DNA of 64,000 nucleotides from Bombilactobacillus bombi (lineage in GTDB: Bacteria > Bacillota > Bacilli > Lactobacillales > Lactobacillaceae), in contig NZ_CP031513.1 in NCBI RefSeq assembly GCF_003522965.1, positions 1,178,001-1,242,000 on the forward strand, in the 5' to 3' direction. Under the pieces are notes generated by a model, which was given only the letters and a program-made list of their open reading frames with translations, did not search any database and had not been told where the DNA came from. Both the position numbers and the translations under genes were made by a program. Shown here one piece after another: positions 19,776 through 30,123 of the stretch (positions within the stretch are counted from its first letter, which is position 1; every line of letters begins with the position of its first letter).

Positions 19776-20345
19776 TTGTCACAAAGAATGACTAATCAAA
19801 CAAAACAATGGATTTTTGAATCCTTTATCGATTTAGTTCAAGAACACGAATATAATAAAATCTCGATTTCTATGATTATGGAGAATGCCCAATTATCAAG
19901 AAGGACCTTTTATCGATTTTTTAAATCTAAGGATGATCTGCTACAAAAATATTTCTTAAAACTATTTGATGGCTATAAGGAGTATGTCAGCCAAAAGAGT
20001 ATTAATTCATTTAGTGAACTAATATTTTATTTCTTTTCCTTTTGGAATCAATATCGTTCTATCTTAGCAGCTTTTCAAAAACAGAATTTATTAATCTTAG
20101 CGGTTAATATTTATGATTCAAAAATAATACAAGAATATAGCTCTGTAGCTTTACCGTGGCATAAATATAATTTGAGTAAAGAACAGATAGAAACAATTAC
20201 ACGTTTTTTTGTAGGTGGCTTATGGAATGTATTTATTTCATGGGATTTTAATAATAAACAAAGCATAAAAGAAATTACTAATTTAGTTGTCAACTCCATA
20301 AGTATTATGTCAATGCAGAATAAAAATACTAACAGCACAGAGTAG
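19776..20345 (+). CDS. TetR/AcrR family regulator
   Basis: A 189-residue regulator. The N-terminal TetR helix-turn-helix is clear (about residues 10-55, with ISISMIMENAQLSRRTFYRFF); the C-terminal ligand-binding part is mostly helical and aromatic. The start is TTG at 19776 behind GAGGTAG; an ATG four codons later is possible. It is divergent from the exporter at 17894-19618 and most likely represses it through the TCAC-N4-GTGA sites. Nothing shows the ligand. Confidence 0.85.
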   Translation: MSQRMTNQTKQWIFESFIDLVQEHEYNKISISMIMENAQLSRRTFYRFFKSKDDLLQKYFLKLFDGYKEYVSQKSINSFSELIFYFFSFWNQYRSILAAFQKQNLLILAVNIYDSKIIQEYSSVALPWHKYNLSKEQIETITRFFVGGLWNVFISWDFNNKQSIKEITNLVVNSISIMSMQNKNTNSTE

Positions 20346-20354
20346 AAAGTAAAA

Positions 20355-20390
20355 ATGGAAATATTTTATTACGGCAGATTACAAATTTAA
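20355..20390 (+). pseudogene. Possible relic of a second HMG-CoA-synthase-like gene (last codons only)
   Basis: Directly after tetR, the plus strand reads MEIFYYGRLQI and stop. The remnant at 16765 ends with a matching YGRLQV and stop on the minus strand, and the last 24 bases of the two agree at about 20 positions. This suggests a lost paralog or a recombination scar downstream of tetR. It is very short, so chance is not excluded. Confidence 0.35.
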
Positions 20391-20773
20391 TCCGAACAAG
20401 CCGTTATCCAAAGACTGGTGAAAAACAATGAGGGTGATAAATCTCAAAGAAGATTATACAATTCAAAGGCGAATCAATTTACGATAGTTGTGATTGTTGA
20501 TGTTGTAACTAAAAAAGCCACACTCTTCAAAAGCGTGACAATTACTTGTTCTTTAATCTATTAATGAATTCAAATAAGCCTAAACAATCCGCGTCTGTTA
20601 ATTTTCCAATTGGTCAACAATTGAAAATCCACTTTTTATCATTTCTAAATGCTTTTATGATCCATTATTATTCTGTACGCTCTAAAACTGTAACAAAATC
20701 AGTGCACACTTTTTCAGCTATCACTTAATAATGCTTGGATAACTTTCTCACATAAAAAACATTTACTGCAATT
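20391..20773. other. Mostly empty stretch between tetR and guaA
   Basis: The plus strand stays open for about 57 codons to a stop at 20565 (it includes LYNSKANQFTIVVIVDVV), with no credible start or ribosome site; I do not recognise it. A hairpin near 20508-20536 has GC arms with wobble pairs and a T run on the minus strand. A short 60-codon frame at 20546-20728 has no supporting features. I read the stretch as degenerate sequence. Confidence 0.45.
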
Positions 20774-20805
20774 AAAAAACCAGTCAGATAAATTTATCCA
20801 ACTGG
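20774..20805 (-). terminator. Terminator of guaA
   Basis: CCAGT and ACTGG arms (20780-20805) enclose the inner palindrome GATAAATTTATC; six T residues follow on the minus strand. Confidence 0.8.
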
Positions 20806-20825
20806 AGTTGTTACAACTATATAAA

Positions 20826-22373
20826 TTATTCCCATTCAATTGTTGCAGGTGGCTTAGAAGTAATATCGTAAACTACGCGATTGACATGATCCACTTCATT
20901 AGTAATCCGAGTGGAAATTTTGGATAATACTTCCCAAGGAATTTGTGCAAAGTCAGCAGTCATCCCATCAATGGAAGTTACAGCTCGAATGCCTACAGTA
21001 TAATCGTAAGTCCGGCCATCACCCATCACACCTACACTGCGCATCCCAGGTAAAACTGTAAAGTATTGCCAAACTTCTTTCTCTAAGCCGGCATTCTTGA
21101 TTTCTTCGCGTAAAATATAATCACTATCACGCACAATTTGTAACTTATCTGCTGTAATTTCACCAAGCACTCGAATCCCTAGTCCAGGACCGGGGAATGG
21201 TTGCCGCCAAACCAACTCATGGGGCATATCCAATTGTTCACCTAATTCTCGTACTTCATCTTTAAATAAAGTCCGCAAAGGCTCAATTAATTGAAAATGC
21301 ATATCTTCTGGCAAACCGCCGACATTATGATGCGATTTAATGGTTTGGGCAGTATTAGTTCCACTTTCAATTACATCAGTATAAAGGGTTCCTTGTGCTA
21401 AAAAGTCAATCCCATCTAGCTTTTGGGCTTCATCATTAAACACCTGAATAAATTCATTACCAATAATTTTACGTTTTTGTTCAGGATCACTGATACCTTT
21501 GAGCTTGTTCATAAAGCGTTCTTGGGCATTGACTTTAATGATATTTAAGCCAAATTTACCTTCTAAGCTATCCATGACTTGCTCAGCTTCACCCTTGCGC
21601 AACAAGCCATGATCGACAAAAATACTAGTCAATTGGTTTCCGATTGCTTTGTGCAATAAGACACCAACAACTGAAGAGTCAACCCCACCAGACAAGCCTA
21701 ATAAAACTTTGCGGTTACCCACTGTGGCTCTAATCTGGTCAATTTGTTGATCAATAAAGTCACTCATTGTCCAGTTGGCTTGGGCACCACAAATTTTAAA
21801 GGCAAAATTTTTCAAAATATCTAAACCATATTCAGTATTACGTACTTCAGCGTGGAATTGGATTCCATATAACTTTTGGTCAGCATTTTCCACAACAGCA
21901 TATGGGGTATTATCACTAATAGCAACAATATCAAAGTCAGTCGGAATTTTGGTTACGCGATCTCCATGACTCATCCAAACAAATTGTTGGGCAGGTAATC
22001 CCGCAAATAATAAAGATTCAGACTTTGTCACAGTAATATCAGCATGTCCATATTCTGGCGCACCAGCAGCTTCAACCTTACCGCCTAAATCATGCATCAT
22101 CAATTGCATACCATAACAAATTCCTAAAATTGGTATTCCTAGCTGCCAAATATCTGCATCAATTTGTAAAGCTTTAGGATCATACACACTATTAGGACCG
22201 CCCGAAAGAATAATTCCCTTAGGGGCGATTGCTTTAATTTCTGCAGCAGTTATAGTATGTGGCAATAATTCCGAATAAATGCCAAAGTCACGAATACGGC
22301 GCGTAATTAACTGGTTATATTGGCTACCGTAATCCAGCACAATAATACTGTCTGCTTTTACTTGCTTATCCAA
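20826..22373 (-). CDS. guaA: GMP synthase (glutamine-hydrolysing)
   Basis: Converts XMP to GMP with ATP and glutamine, the last step of GMP synthesis. The class I glutamine amidotransferase domain has its cysteine in GICYGMQLM and its histidine in FHAEV; the ATP pyrophosphatase domain has the P-loop GLSGGVDSS; the C-terminal dimerisation domain ends PPATIEWE. The frame opens with GTG at 22382, but the TTG at 22373 is better spaced from AAGGGAG and gives 515 residues. Transcribed alone with its own terminator. No purine riboswitch fold was seen in the short leader, and none would fit in the roughly 55 bases available. Confidence 0.96.
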   Translation of the reverse strand: MDKQVKADSIIVLDYGSQYNQLITRRIRDFGIYSELLPHTITAAEIKAIAPKGIILSGGPNSVYDPKALQIDADIWQLGIPILGICYGMQLMMHDLGGKVEAAGAPEYGHADITVTKSESLLFAGLPAQQFVWMSHGDRVTKIPTDFDIVAISDNTPYAVVENADQKLYGIQFHAEVRNTEYGLDILKNFAFKICGAQANWTMSDFIDQQIDQIRATVGNRKVLLGLSGGVDSSVVGVLLHKAIGNQLTSIFVDHGLLRKGEAEQVMDSLEGKFGLNIIKVNAQERFMNKLKGISDPEQKRKIIGNEFIQVFNDEAQKLDGIDFLAQGTLYTDVIESGTNTAQTIKSHHNVGGLPEDMHFQLIEPLRTLFKDEVRELGEQLDMPHELVWRQPFPGPGLGIRVLGEITADKLQIVRDSDYILREEIKNAGLEKEVWQYFTVLPGMRSVGVMGDGRTYDYTVGIRAVTSIDGMTADFAQIPWEVLSKISTRITNEVDHVNRVVYDITSKPPATIEWE

Positions 22374-22410
22374 TCTCCACACTCCCTTATGTTATTACTA
22401 ATATTGTACA

Positions 22411-22436
22411 AAAAAAATTTCTTGCTGTATAGCAAA
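22411..22436 (-). terminator. Terminator after the HAD hydrolase gene
   Basis: Five-base arms TTGCT and AGCAA with a short loop, followed on the minus strand by a run of eight T residues. The weak stem lowers confidence. Confidence 0.6.
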
Positions 22437-22437
22437 C

Positions 22438-23250
22438 TCAGCGTAAAACAAATTTTTCTAATGCGTGAGCCACTCCGTCGTGGTCGTTATCTTCGGTCAC
22501 ATAATCGGCAATAGCTTTCATCTTGGGATTACCATTTTTCATAACTACTGCCATACCCGCAGTTTGAAACATTGTATAATCATTGAGTTCGTCCCCGATT
22601 GCCATTACTTCATCTAAAGCAAAATCCAGCTCTTCAGCTAAGTCACGCAAAGCTCGACCTTTGGTAGCTAGAGAATGAGCAACTTCTAACATAATCGGCA
22701 TTGAACGCACAATCGAATGCTTCTGCCCAAATTCCGCACCCAATAAAGGTTCAATTTGATCGATTTGTTTTTTTTCACCGGTTAAAACTGCTTTGGCTAA
22801 CGGAAATTGAATAGGCAAATCACTAGGATCTAAAATTGTAATTCCGGCCTGCATTTCACTAGCTTGCATTAAAGTATAAAAATTCACTTCATGATCCAAT
22901 GTGTAAACATGGCTTTGATTGTCTAAAACATTAAAGTGTACTTGATGTTGAGCACTAAATTGCGACAAAGGTTCAAAATCAGCTGCAGTTAACATATGTT
23001 CTTGAATAAGCTGACCCGTGGCTGTTTGAATGACACCACCATTATAAGTAATAATATATTGTTGCGAACTATCGATGCCTAATTGTCTTGCATAAGGAAG
23101 AATACCCGCTAAAGGACGCCCAGAACAGAGGACGATTTTTACACCTTGTTTGAGAGCTTGAGCAATTGCCTGTTTAGTCAACAGGGTGATTTCCTGTTGG
23201 GAATTTAAAAGCGTTGCATCCATATCAATAGCAACTAATTTAATTGTCAA
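22438..23250 (-). CDS. Cof-type HAD-family hydrolase (YidA-like)
   Basis: A 270-residue sugar-phosphatase-like protein of the HAD IIB group: nucleophile segment AIDMDATLLNSQ, SGRPLAG (motif II region), a cap domain, and the metal-binding GDELNDYTMF near the C-terminus. DMDAT replaces the common DMDGT, a tolerated variation. The frame opens at 23301, but the TTG at 23250 has AAAGGATGG before it and the earlier codons look non-homologous. It is downstream of coaA on the same strand and may be co-transcribed with it. It is a different subtype from the HAD enzyme at 15827. Substrate unknown. Confidence 0.87.
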   Translation of the reverse strand: MTIKLVAIDMDATLLNSQQEITLLTKQAIAQALKQGVKIVLCSGRPLAGILPYARQLGIDSSQQYIITYNGGVIQTATGQLIQEHMLTAADFEPLSQFSAQHQVHFNVLDNQSHVYTLDHEVNFYTLMQASEMQAGITILDPSDLPIQFPLAKAVLTGEKKQIDQIEPLLGAEFGQKHSIVRSMPIMLEVAHSLATKGRALRDLAEELDFALDEVMAIGDELNDYTMFQTAGMAVVMKNGNPKMKAIADYVTEDNDHDGVAHALEKFVLR

Positions 23251-23329
23251 TCTTTTTCCATCCTTTAAAATATTTGTTACGAGTATTTTAGCAGTTTTCA
23301 ATTAATTTATCATTTTTTCAGCATAAATT

Positions 23330-24259
23330 TCAATATTTCTTCAATAAAACCTTATCCATAAAATGCCCTTTAGTCTTATGCAAGATTAAATCCGCACGAT
23401 TGATTGTAGGCGCAATATACTCAACTAAGTTTTTATAATTAACATCATGCCAAACTTGATGTGCATAAGCCATTACTTCTGATCTTGGTTTTTTAGTAAA
23501 TTGATAATAATAATTACTTGGATTCGGATGCTCAATTTCCGCTTGCAAAAAGCCTTCAAAACGGTGTATATACCATTGTTCAATTAAGTGTGGATCTGCA
23601 TCAACATAGATGGAAAAATCAAAGTAATCGCTCACATAAATATTTTGGTTATGAGGTAATTGTAAGACATTAATCCCCTCAATGATTAGAATATCTGGAT
23701 TATTGACAACGTTTATTTGATTTGGGACGATATCATAAATTTCATGAGAATAACTAGGATATTCAACGGGACCGCGATTAGCCTTAACTTGTTCTAAAAA
23801 GAGTAATAATCGTTCATTATCATAACTCCATGGAAAGCCTTTATCGCCTAAAATGCCGCGTTTTTCTAATTCAGCATTAGGATATAAAAAACCATCGGTT
23901 GTAATTTGTTCAATATTATATTGCGGATAAGCCCGCTGCAACATCACTTTAAGTAATCGAGCTGTTGTACTTTTACCCACAGCAACGCTGCCACTAATAC
24001 CAATAATAAATGGAATTTTGTGGGGTTTAACTCCCAAAAAGTCTGCTTTAGCTCGTGATAAGTGTTGATAATGATGCAGATATAGATGCAATAAATGGCG
24101 CAGTGGCGCATAAATTTCTTTAACATCCTGCAAAGATACTTGATCATCAACTGATTTAATTTTTTCTAGGTCATGATCATCAATTTCATTAAAGTAATCG
24201 CCATGAAATTGAGACCATTCTTGGCGTGTATATTCATTATAATTCATAAAATCTTGCAT
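23330..24259 (-). CDS. coaA: Pantothenate kinase, type I
   Basis: Phosphorylates pantothenate, the first and controlling step of coenzyme A synthesis. A 309-residue P-loop kinase; the ATP site GISGSVAVGKST is near residue 90, followed by the family patterns TTDGFLYPN, KGFPWSYD and IIEGINVLQ. GAGGAATAATT precedes the ATG at 24259. It is divergent from the GDSL-type gene, sharing about 50 bases of upstream sequence. Identification is firm. Confidence 0.95.
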   Translation of the reverse strand: MQDFMNYNEYTRQEWSQFHGDYFNEIDDHDLEKIKSVDDQVSLQDVKEIYAPLRHLLHLYLHHYQHLSRAKADFLGVKPHKIPFIIGISGSVAVGKSTTARLLKVMLQRAYPQYNIEQITTDGFLYPNAELEKRGILGDKGFPWSYDNERLLLFLEQVKANRGPVEYPSYSHEIYDIVPNQINVVNNPDILIIEGINVLQLPHNQNIYVSDYFDFSIYVDADPHLIEQWYIHRFEGFLQAEIEHPNPSNYYYQFTKKPRSEVMAYAHQVWHDVNYKNLVEYIAPTINRADLILHKTKGHFMDKVLLKKY

Positions 24260-24309
24260 AATTATTCCTCACAAATGATATGATAATATAGTTAAAAAGG
24301 AGTCAATCT

Positions 24310-24867
24310 ATGAAAAAAATAGTTCTTTTTGGAGATGCCATTTTAGGTGGCGTACATCATGAACGTGTAACTGATTGTTTTACGAATCGGATTCAAAATG
24401 CATTTGCGGATGCTCAAATCATCAATTGTTCGATTCCCGGACATAAGACTAGCGATGCGTTAACTCATTTTCAACGCGATGTTGTGAATTTACAACCAGA
24501 TATTGTGGTCTTATTCTTTGGTGCCAATGACATTTTAACTACTAATGAAATGAAACCAGGCTATTTCACAAACAACTTGTCTCATATGATTACAGAAATT
24601 GGACCGCAAAAAGTGGTCTTAGTGTCACCACCTTATGTTGATTATCATAAACATCCCGAACGCAGTTGGCCTCGACAATTACAATTTGCCTTGGCTGCGG
24701 AGCAAATGGCTAAGAGCTATCATCTGCCCTTTGTTAATTTACTTGATGCGATGCAAGCACAAAAGCAACCTGAACAATATCTACAAGCTGATGGCTTACA
24801 TTTTAATGAGAGTGGTTATGATTTATTGGAGCGCTTACTTGTACCCGCTATCAAACAAGCTTTATAA
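24310..24867 (+). CDS. SGNH/GDSL hydrolase-like protein lacking the catalytic serine
   Basis: A 185-residue cytosolic protein of the SGNH fold. Block I reads LFGDAILGG: the serine of GDS is replaced by A10 (codon GCC at 24337-24339). The other blocks are intact: glycine in SIPGHKTSD, the GAND motif at 71-74, and DGLH with D161 and H164. So the oxyanion hole and the Asp-His pair remain but the nucleophile is gone. AAGGAG precedes the ATG. The gene is otherwise undamaged, so this may be a protein with a binding or altered function and not simple decay. Family members with serine are esterases or lipases. Confidence 0.82.
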   Translation: MKKIVLFGDAILGGVHHERVTDCFTNRIQNAFADAQIINCSIPGHKTSDALTHFQRDVVNLQPDIVVLFFGANDILTTNEMKPGYFTNNLSHMITEIGPQKVVLVSPPYVDYHKHPERSWPRQLQFALAAEQMAKSYHLPFVNLLDAMQAQKQPEQYLQADGLHFNESGYDLLERLLVPAIKQAL

Positions 24868-24954
24868 TATTATGTTTTCACTAGAAGTACAAGTAAGCAC
24901 TCTCATTTTAATTGCTTTTCTTTGTATTTATCACTTGAATAACTCTTTAATATG

Positions 24955-24986
24955 TAAAAAGGATTGAGAAGAAGTTACTCAATCCT
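24955..24986 (-). terminator. Terminator of the amino-acid permease gene
   Basis: Arms AGGATTGAG and CTCAATCCT with a nine-base loop, followed on the minus strand by five T residues. It may also stop the convergent GDSL-type transcript. Confidence 0.8.
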
Positions 24987-25018
24987 GATTAATTAATACT
25001 TAATGTTTAACTAAATAA

Positions 25019-26410
25019 TCAATTGGCTTTGCTTTTTGAAGCTTTCAAACTAGCAGGTTGAAAGACGAAATAATAAACAATCAAAAGCACTTCAAATATC
25101 ACACCCACAATGATTGAAGCTCGTGTTTCTGGATTAATAAACATGAAGAACAAAATTATTGTTAAACCAATTAAAGCTATCCAATTAGTCCAAGGTGCGC
25201 CGGGCATTTTAAAGGGATGATTCACTAATTCATCTGCATGTAATTTTCGAAAGCGTAAATGGCTAATTAAAATCACAAACCAAGGCACCATTCCAGGTAA
25301 GACACTTGAGCTATATACCAATACAAAAATATTAGCTGCTGAATGGGTAAACAAAGGCAAAACATAATTTAAAATTGTACCTAATAAGATTCCGCCTGAA
25401 ATGGCAATTACTGGCCAGTAAGGAACTTTACGTTTGGATACTTTCGTGAAAATTTTTGGTATATCGCCATTTTGAGCTAGTGTGTATAACATTCGGCTAG
25501 CACTAAAAATTCCGGAATTGCAACCAGATAAAGCCGCTGTTAAAACTACAAAATTAATAATCTCAGCTGCAAAAGTAATTCCAACTTTCGCAAATGTTTT
25601 AACAAAAGGTGAACCAATGCTGCCTAATTGATTCCAAGGATAAATAGCAACAATGACAAAGATAGCACCGATATAAAAAATTAAAATACGAAAAACTAAC
25701 GATTTAATTGACTTCACAATGCTCTCTTGCGCATTATCTGCTTCACCTGCTGTAATACCAACAACTTCAATTCCTTGATAAGAAGCTGCGACAATTGACA
25801 AAGAAAACATAAATCCCTTAAATCCACCAGTGAAAAAGCCACCATGTGTCCACAAATTACTAATACCTACGGGATGACCATGGTTACCAACTCCAAAAAC
25901 AATTACTAATAAACCCAAGATTATCATCAAAATAATAGTAACTACTTTAATAATGGCAAACCATGATTCTAAATCACCGTAAGCCTTAACAGAAGCCAAG
26001 TTAGCCAAACATAAAGTAATTACTACCACTACACCCGCAATCCATGCTGGAAAATGGGGCCACCAAAATTGTAAATATTGTCCTACTGCTATTACTTCAC
26101 TAATTCCTACAAGCGCCCATTGAAGAACGTTGCTCCAAGCCGTAACAAAACCAGCAGCTGGATGTACATATTCAGAAGCAAAATCTGCGAAAGAACCAGT
26201 AATGGGATGTATATAAAGCATCTCACCTAAAGCCCGCATCACTAAATATAAGATTCCTCCAGCTAGCGCATACGCCAGCAAAACTGATGGGCCGGTCCAC
26301 TTGATAGTCGACGCAGAACCCATGAATAAGCCGACACCAATCGTCCCACCCAAGGCAATCATTTGCATTTGGTGAGAAGACAAGGATTTATTTAATTCTT
26401 GTTTTTCCAT
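25019..26410 (-). CDS. Amino-acid permease (APC superfamily)
   Basis: A 463-residue membrane transporter with about 12 membrane segments, of the amino-acid transporter group typical of Gram-positive bacteria. The signature MIALGGTIGVGLFMGS lies in the first helix, and GSFADFASEYV follows as in relatives. The frame opens at 26464, but the ATG at 26410 follows GAGGAGG and starts MEKQELNKSLSSHQMQM, the expected short cytoplasmic tail. Monocistronic. The amino acid carried cannot be inferred. Confidence 0.9.
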   Translation of the reverse strand: MEKQELNKSLSSHQMQMIALGGTIGVGLFMGSASTIKWTGPSVLLAYALAGGILYLVMRALGEMLYIHPITGSFADFASEYVHPAAGFVTAWSNVLQWALVGISEVIAVGQYLQFWWPHFPAWIAGVVVVITLCLANLASVKAYGDLESWFAIIKVVTIILMIILGLLVIVFGVGNHGHPVGISNLWTHGGFFTGGFKGFMFSLSIVAASYQGIEVVGITAGEADNAQESIVKSIKSLVFRILIFYIGAIFVIVAIYPWNQLGSIGSPFVKTFAKVGITFAAEIINFVVLTAALSGCNSGIFSASRMLYTLAQNGDIPKIFTKVSKRKVPYWPVIAISGGILLGTILNYVLPLFTHSAANIFVLVYSSSVLPGMVPWFVILISHLRFRKLHADELVNHPFKMPGAPWTNWIALIGLTIILFFMFINPETRASIIVGVIFEVLLIVYYFVFQPASLKASKSKAN

Positions 26411-26652
26411 AAACTTGTCCTCCTCAGAATAAGATATTCCAGATTTTACATGATTTAAAGACATAAAGCAAAGTTTTTTAATGTAAATTAGAAAAATCTT
26501 ATATATAACGTGATGTTTAGTTCTCTATAATTAGTAATGAATGTTTAACTTATGCAACTGCTATAGGTACAGACGAGCATTTATTTAAATAATATAAGAA
26601 ACACTAAACATTTATATAATAAATTATCAAAATTTATAAACTTTTTAACAAC

Positions 26653-26678
26653 AAAAAAGCAGGAACAATTATTCCTGC
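26653..26678 (-). terminator. Terminator of the SDR gene
   Basis: Arms GCAGGAA and TTCCTGC with a six-base loop, followed on the minus strand by six T residues, just after the SDR stop. Confidence 0.85.
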
Positions 26679-26688
26679 CTTAAATCTA

Positions 26689-27429
26689 TTATAATTCTTG
26701 TCCTGTAGGGCGAATCAAAATTTCACTCACAGTAACATGTTTAGGTGTACCTAAAGCATAAACTACAGCTTGGGCTACGTCTTCAGGATTGAGCGAATTA
26801 TTCGGTTCATTCCACAATTCAACTAAATCTTGAGCAGCTTGTGGGTCTGAAATAGATTTATATAGCTCAGTATTTACTCCTCCTGGCGAAACAATAGTGG
26901 AACGAATGCCATTATCTTTTTGTTCTTGACGTAAACCTTCCATAATTGCCCGCACTGCAAATTTAGTTCCACAATATACTGCTGATCCAGGATACACTAG
27001 GTGTCCAGCAACAGAATCAGTTGCTAAAATATGTCCATATCCTTGTTGCTTCATAAGCGGTAAAACAGCTTCAATCCCATTTAAAACACCCATCACATTA
27101 ATTTGTAACATGTTTTGCCACTCGTCATGATGAAATTCATCTAAATTAGCAGTTGGCATAATCCCAGCATTATTGTATAGAGCATCAATTTTGCCAAATT
27201 GTTTTTTAGCTAATTGCACTAAACTTTTAACATCCTCTAATTTGGTAACGTCCGTTACTTGATAGTATACTTGATCTTTTGGCAATTGTGCTGCTACAGC
27301 AGCTAGTTTTTCCTCTCGCCGAGCACCCAAAACTACTTTAGCGCCTTGTTCTACTAACAATTTGGCCGTTGCTGCTCCAATACCACTAGATGCTCCGGTA
27401 ATGACGACTACTTTATCTTTAACTGACAT
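26689..27429 (-). CDS. Short-chain dehydrogenase/reductase (SDR) oxidoreductase
   Basis: A classical SDR of 246 residues using NAD(P)H. Nucleotide-binding TGASSGIG near residues 11-18, NNAG in ALYNNAGIMP, and the catalytic YCGTK (Y-x-x-x-K) with a serine upstream in TDSVAG. An arginine pair after the second strand (GARREEK) favours NADP. It is transcribed alone between strong terminators. The substrate is unknown; relatives are usually annotated as general oxidoreductases. Confidence 0.9.
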   Translation of the reverse strand: MSVKDKVVVITGASSGIGAATAKLLVEQGAKVVLGARREEKLAAVAAQLPKDQVYYQVTDVTKLEDVKSLVQLAKKQFGKIDALYNNAGIMPTANLDEFHHDEWQNMLQINVMGVLNGIEAVLPLMKQQGYGHILATDSVAGHLVYPGSAVYCGTKFAVRAIMEGLRQEQKDNGIRSTIVSPGGVNTELYKSISDPQAAQDLVELWNEPNNSLNPEDVAQAVVYALGTPKHVTVSEILIRPTGQEL

Positions 27430-27702
27430 AATAATTCTCCTTTATGATACTTGCTTAAATTGATAACTAATTAGCTTTTTAAATATTATAAAACGTTCAT
27501 TTTAATATGTATAATACCTATATTACATAGTTATCTATAATTTATAGTTATAGTAGTTTAAACAAAAAAGAAAGAAATTTTTTAACTTTAGGACAGTATA
27601 ATGTAATGACTCTAAAATTAGCGATATAAGACACCTGTGCCTAAAGATTATGTAAAATATTAAAAAAACTTACCAGTAAAGATAAAGAGAAAAAAATGCT
27701 AT
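27430..27702. other. Intergenic stretch upstream of the SDR gene
   Basis: Very A/T-rich. It must hold the SDR promoter on the minus strand near its right of start, with the ribosome site close to 27430-27440. I see no gene and no clear repeat or operator. Confidence 0.5.
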
Positions 27703-27755
27703 AAAAAATGAACCCCCAAAGATTGGATAAAAATCCAATTTTGGGAGTTCATTTT
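27703..27755 (-). terminator. Strong terminator of the second beta-glucoside operon
   Basis: A long hairpin with outer arms AAAATGAAC and GTTCATTTT and inner arms CCCAAA and TTTGGG plus ATTGGAT and ATCCAAT, followed on the minus strand by six T residues. It ends the licT-bglP-phosphatase-GH1 operon. Confidence 0.9.
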
Positions 27756-27777
27756 AATAAAGGCTATGTCACCAAAC

Positions 27778-29241
<1,464 letters not shown>

Positions 29242-29261
29242 TTAATCTTCCTTTCTTAACT

Positions 29262-30095
29262 TTATTTAGCTAACTCTTTTTTACCATTATTAAAGTATTT
29301 TAGTGATCCTACTGAACCAGATACTTTAAATTTTCCATCTTTGTAAACAACTTTAGTTACCGCGTCATTTTTCATTGGAGAACCAGTATATTGTTTAGAA
29401 TTGAGTGTTGAAATAAACAAGCTAATAGACATTCCTGAACTAACAACTAAAACATTGCCTCCACCTGATTTTTGTTGCTTTTTAACAATTCTAGTAAGAG
29501 ACTGTGACATCCTTTTCTCTACTGTCTTAGAAGCTTCGGCTCGATATTTAGCTGGTAATTCAGTATTTAGTTTATTTTGCTTATCTAATTCATAATATCC
29601 ATCCTGCATTTTATTTATTGCATTTTTTCCTGTTTTTTTCAAAAATTCCTTACTATCTTTAAAACCATAATATTTGGCAATTTCCGGAATGTTTTGAGCG
29701 GCATCTGGTCTTCCTTCATAACTACCATAATTACACTCTCTCAAATTGTTATCAATCTGCAAATTAATTTTTTTATTTCCAGAGTTATTTAGTACTCCTT
29801 GAGCTGTTTTTTCTTGTCTTGTCAAATCACCTGAATAGGCAGCCTTAAAAGTTGTACCTTTTAGGCCACGTCCCAAGTACTTAGCCCCATCAATACCATT
29901 TTGAGTTAAAGTATAGTCACTCCATCCTTGCGCTCGATGCATAACATTTGCAGTAGTTTCTCCATGACGTACAAGGTAAACTACTACTTCTTTGGAGTCG
30001 CTGTTACTTTTAGCATAGGTTAAATTACAATTCACGAATAATGAAGCAAATAAAATAGTAACCAACATTAGTGTACTGCTAATTATACGTTTCAA
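29262..30095 (-). CDS. Secreted histidine-phosphatase-family protein inside the bgl operon
   Basis: A 277-residue protein with a signal peptide (hydrophobic core about residues 8-22, likely cut after A28 in LTYAKS), so it acts outside the membrane. The phosphatase motif is R43-H44-G45 with E46; QGWSD, and the acid residue in LRECNYGSYEG, are also present. The second conserved histidine (usually in VSHG) reads VVSSGMS, a serine. The start is TTG at 30095 with AGGAG before it. Lying between bglP and the GH1 gene, it is expressed with beta-glucoside uptake. It might remove phosphate from an external substrate, or be a variant with altered activity. No similar operon role is known to me. Confidence 0.82.
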   Translation of the reverse strand: MKRIISSTLMLVTILFASLFVNCNLTYAKSNSDSKEVVVYLVRHGETTANVMHRAQGWSDYTLTQNGIDGAKYLGRGLKGTTFKAAYSGDLTRQEKTAQGVLNNSGNKKINLQIDNNLRECNYGSYEGRPDAAQNIPEIAKYYGFKDSKEFLKKTGKNAINKMQDGYYELDKQNKLNTELPAKYRAEASKTVEKRMSQSLTRIVKKQQKSGGGNVLVVSSGMSISLFISTLNSKQYTGSPMKNDAVTKVVYKDGKFKVSGSVGSLKYFNNGKKELAK

Positions 30096-30123
30096 AATAT
30101 ATTCTCCTAATATATAATCAAAG

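Noticed and set aside
20546-20728. A 60-codon open frame between tetR and guaA
   Set aside because: No ribosome site, no recognisable composition or domain, and it lies in a degenerate stretch.
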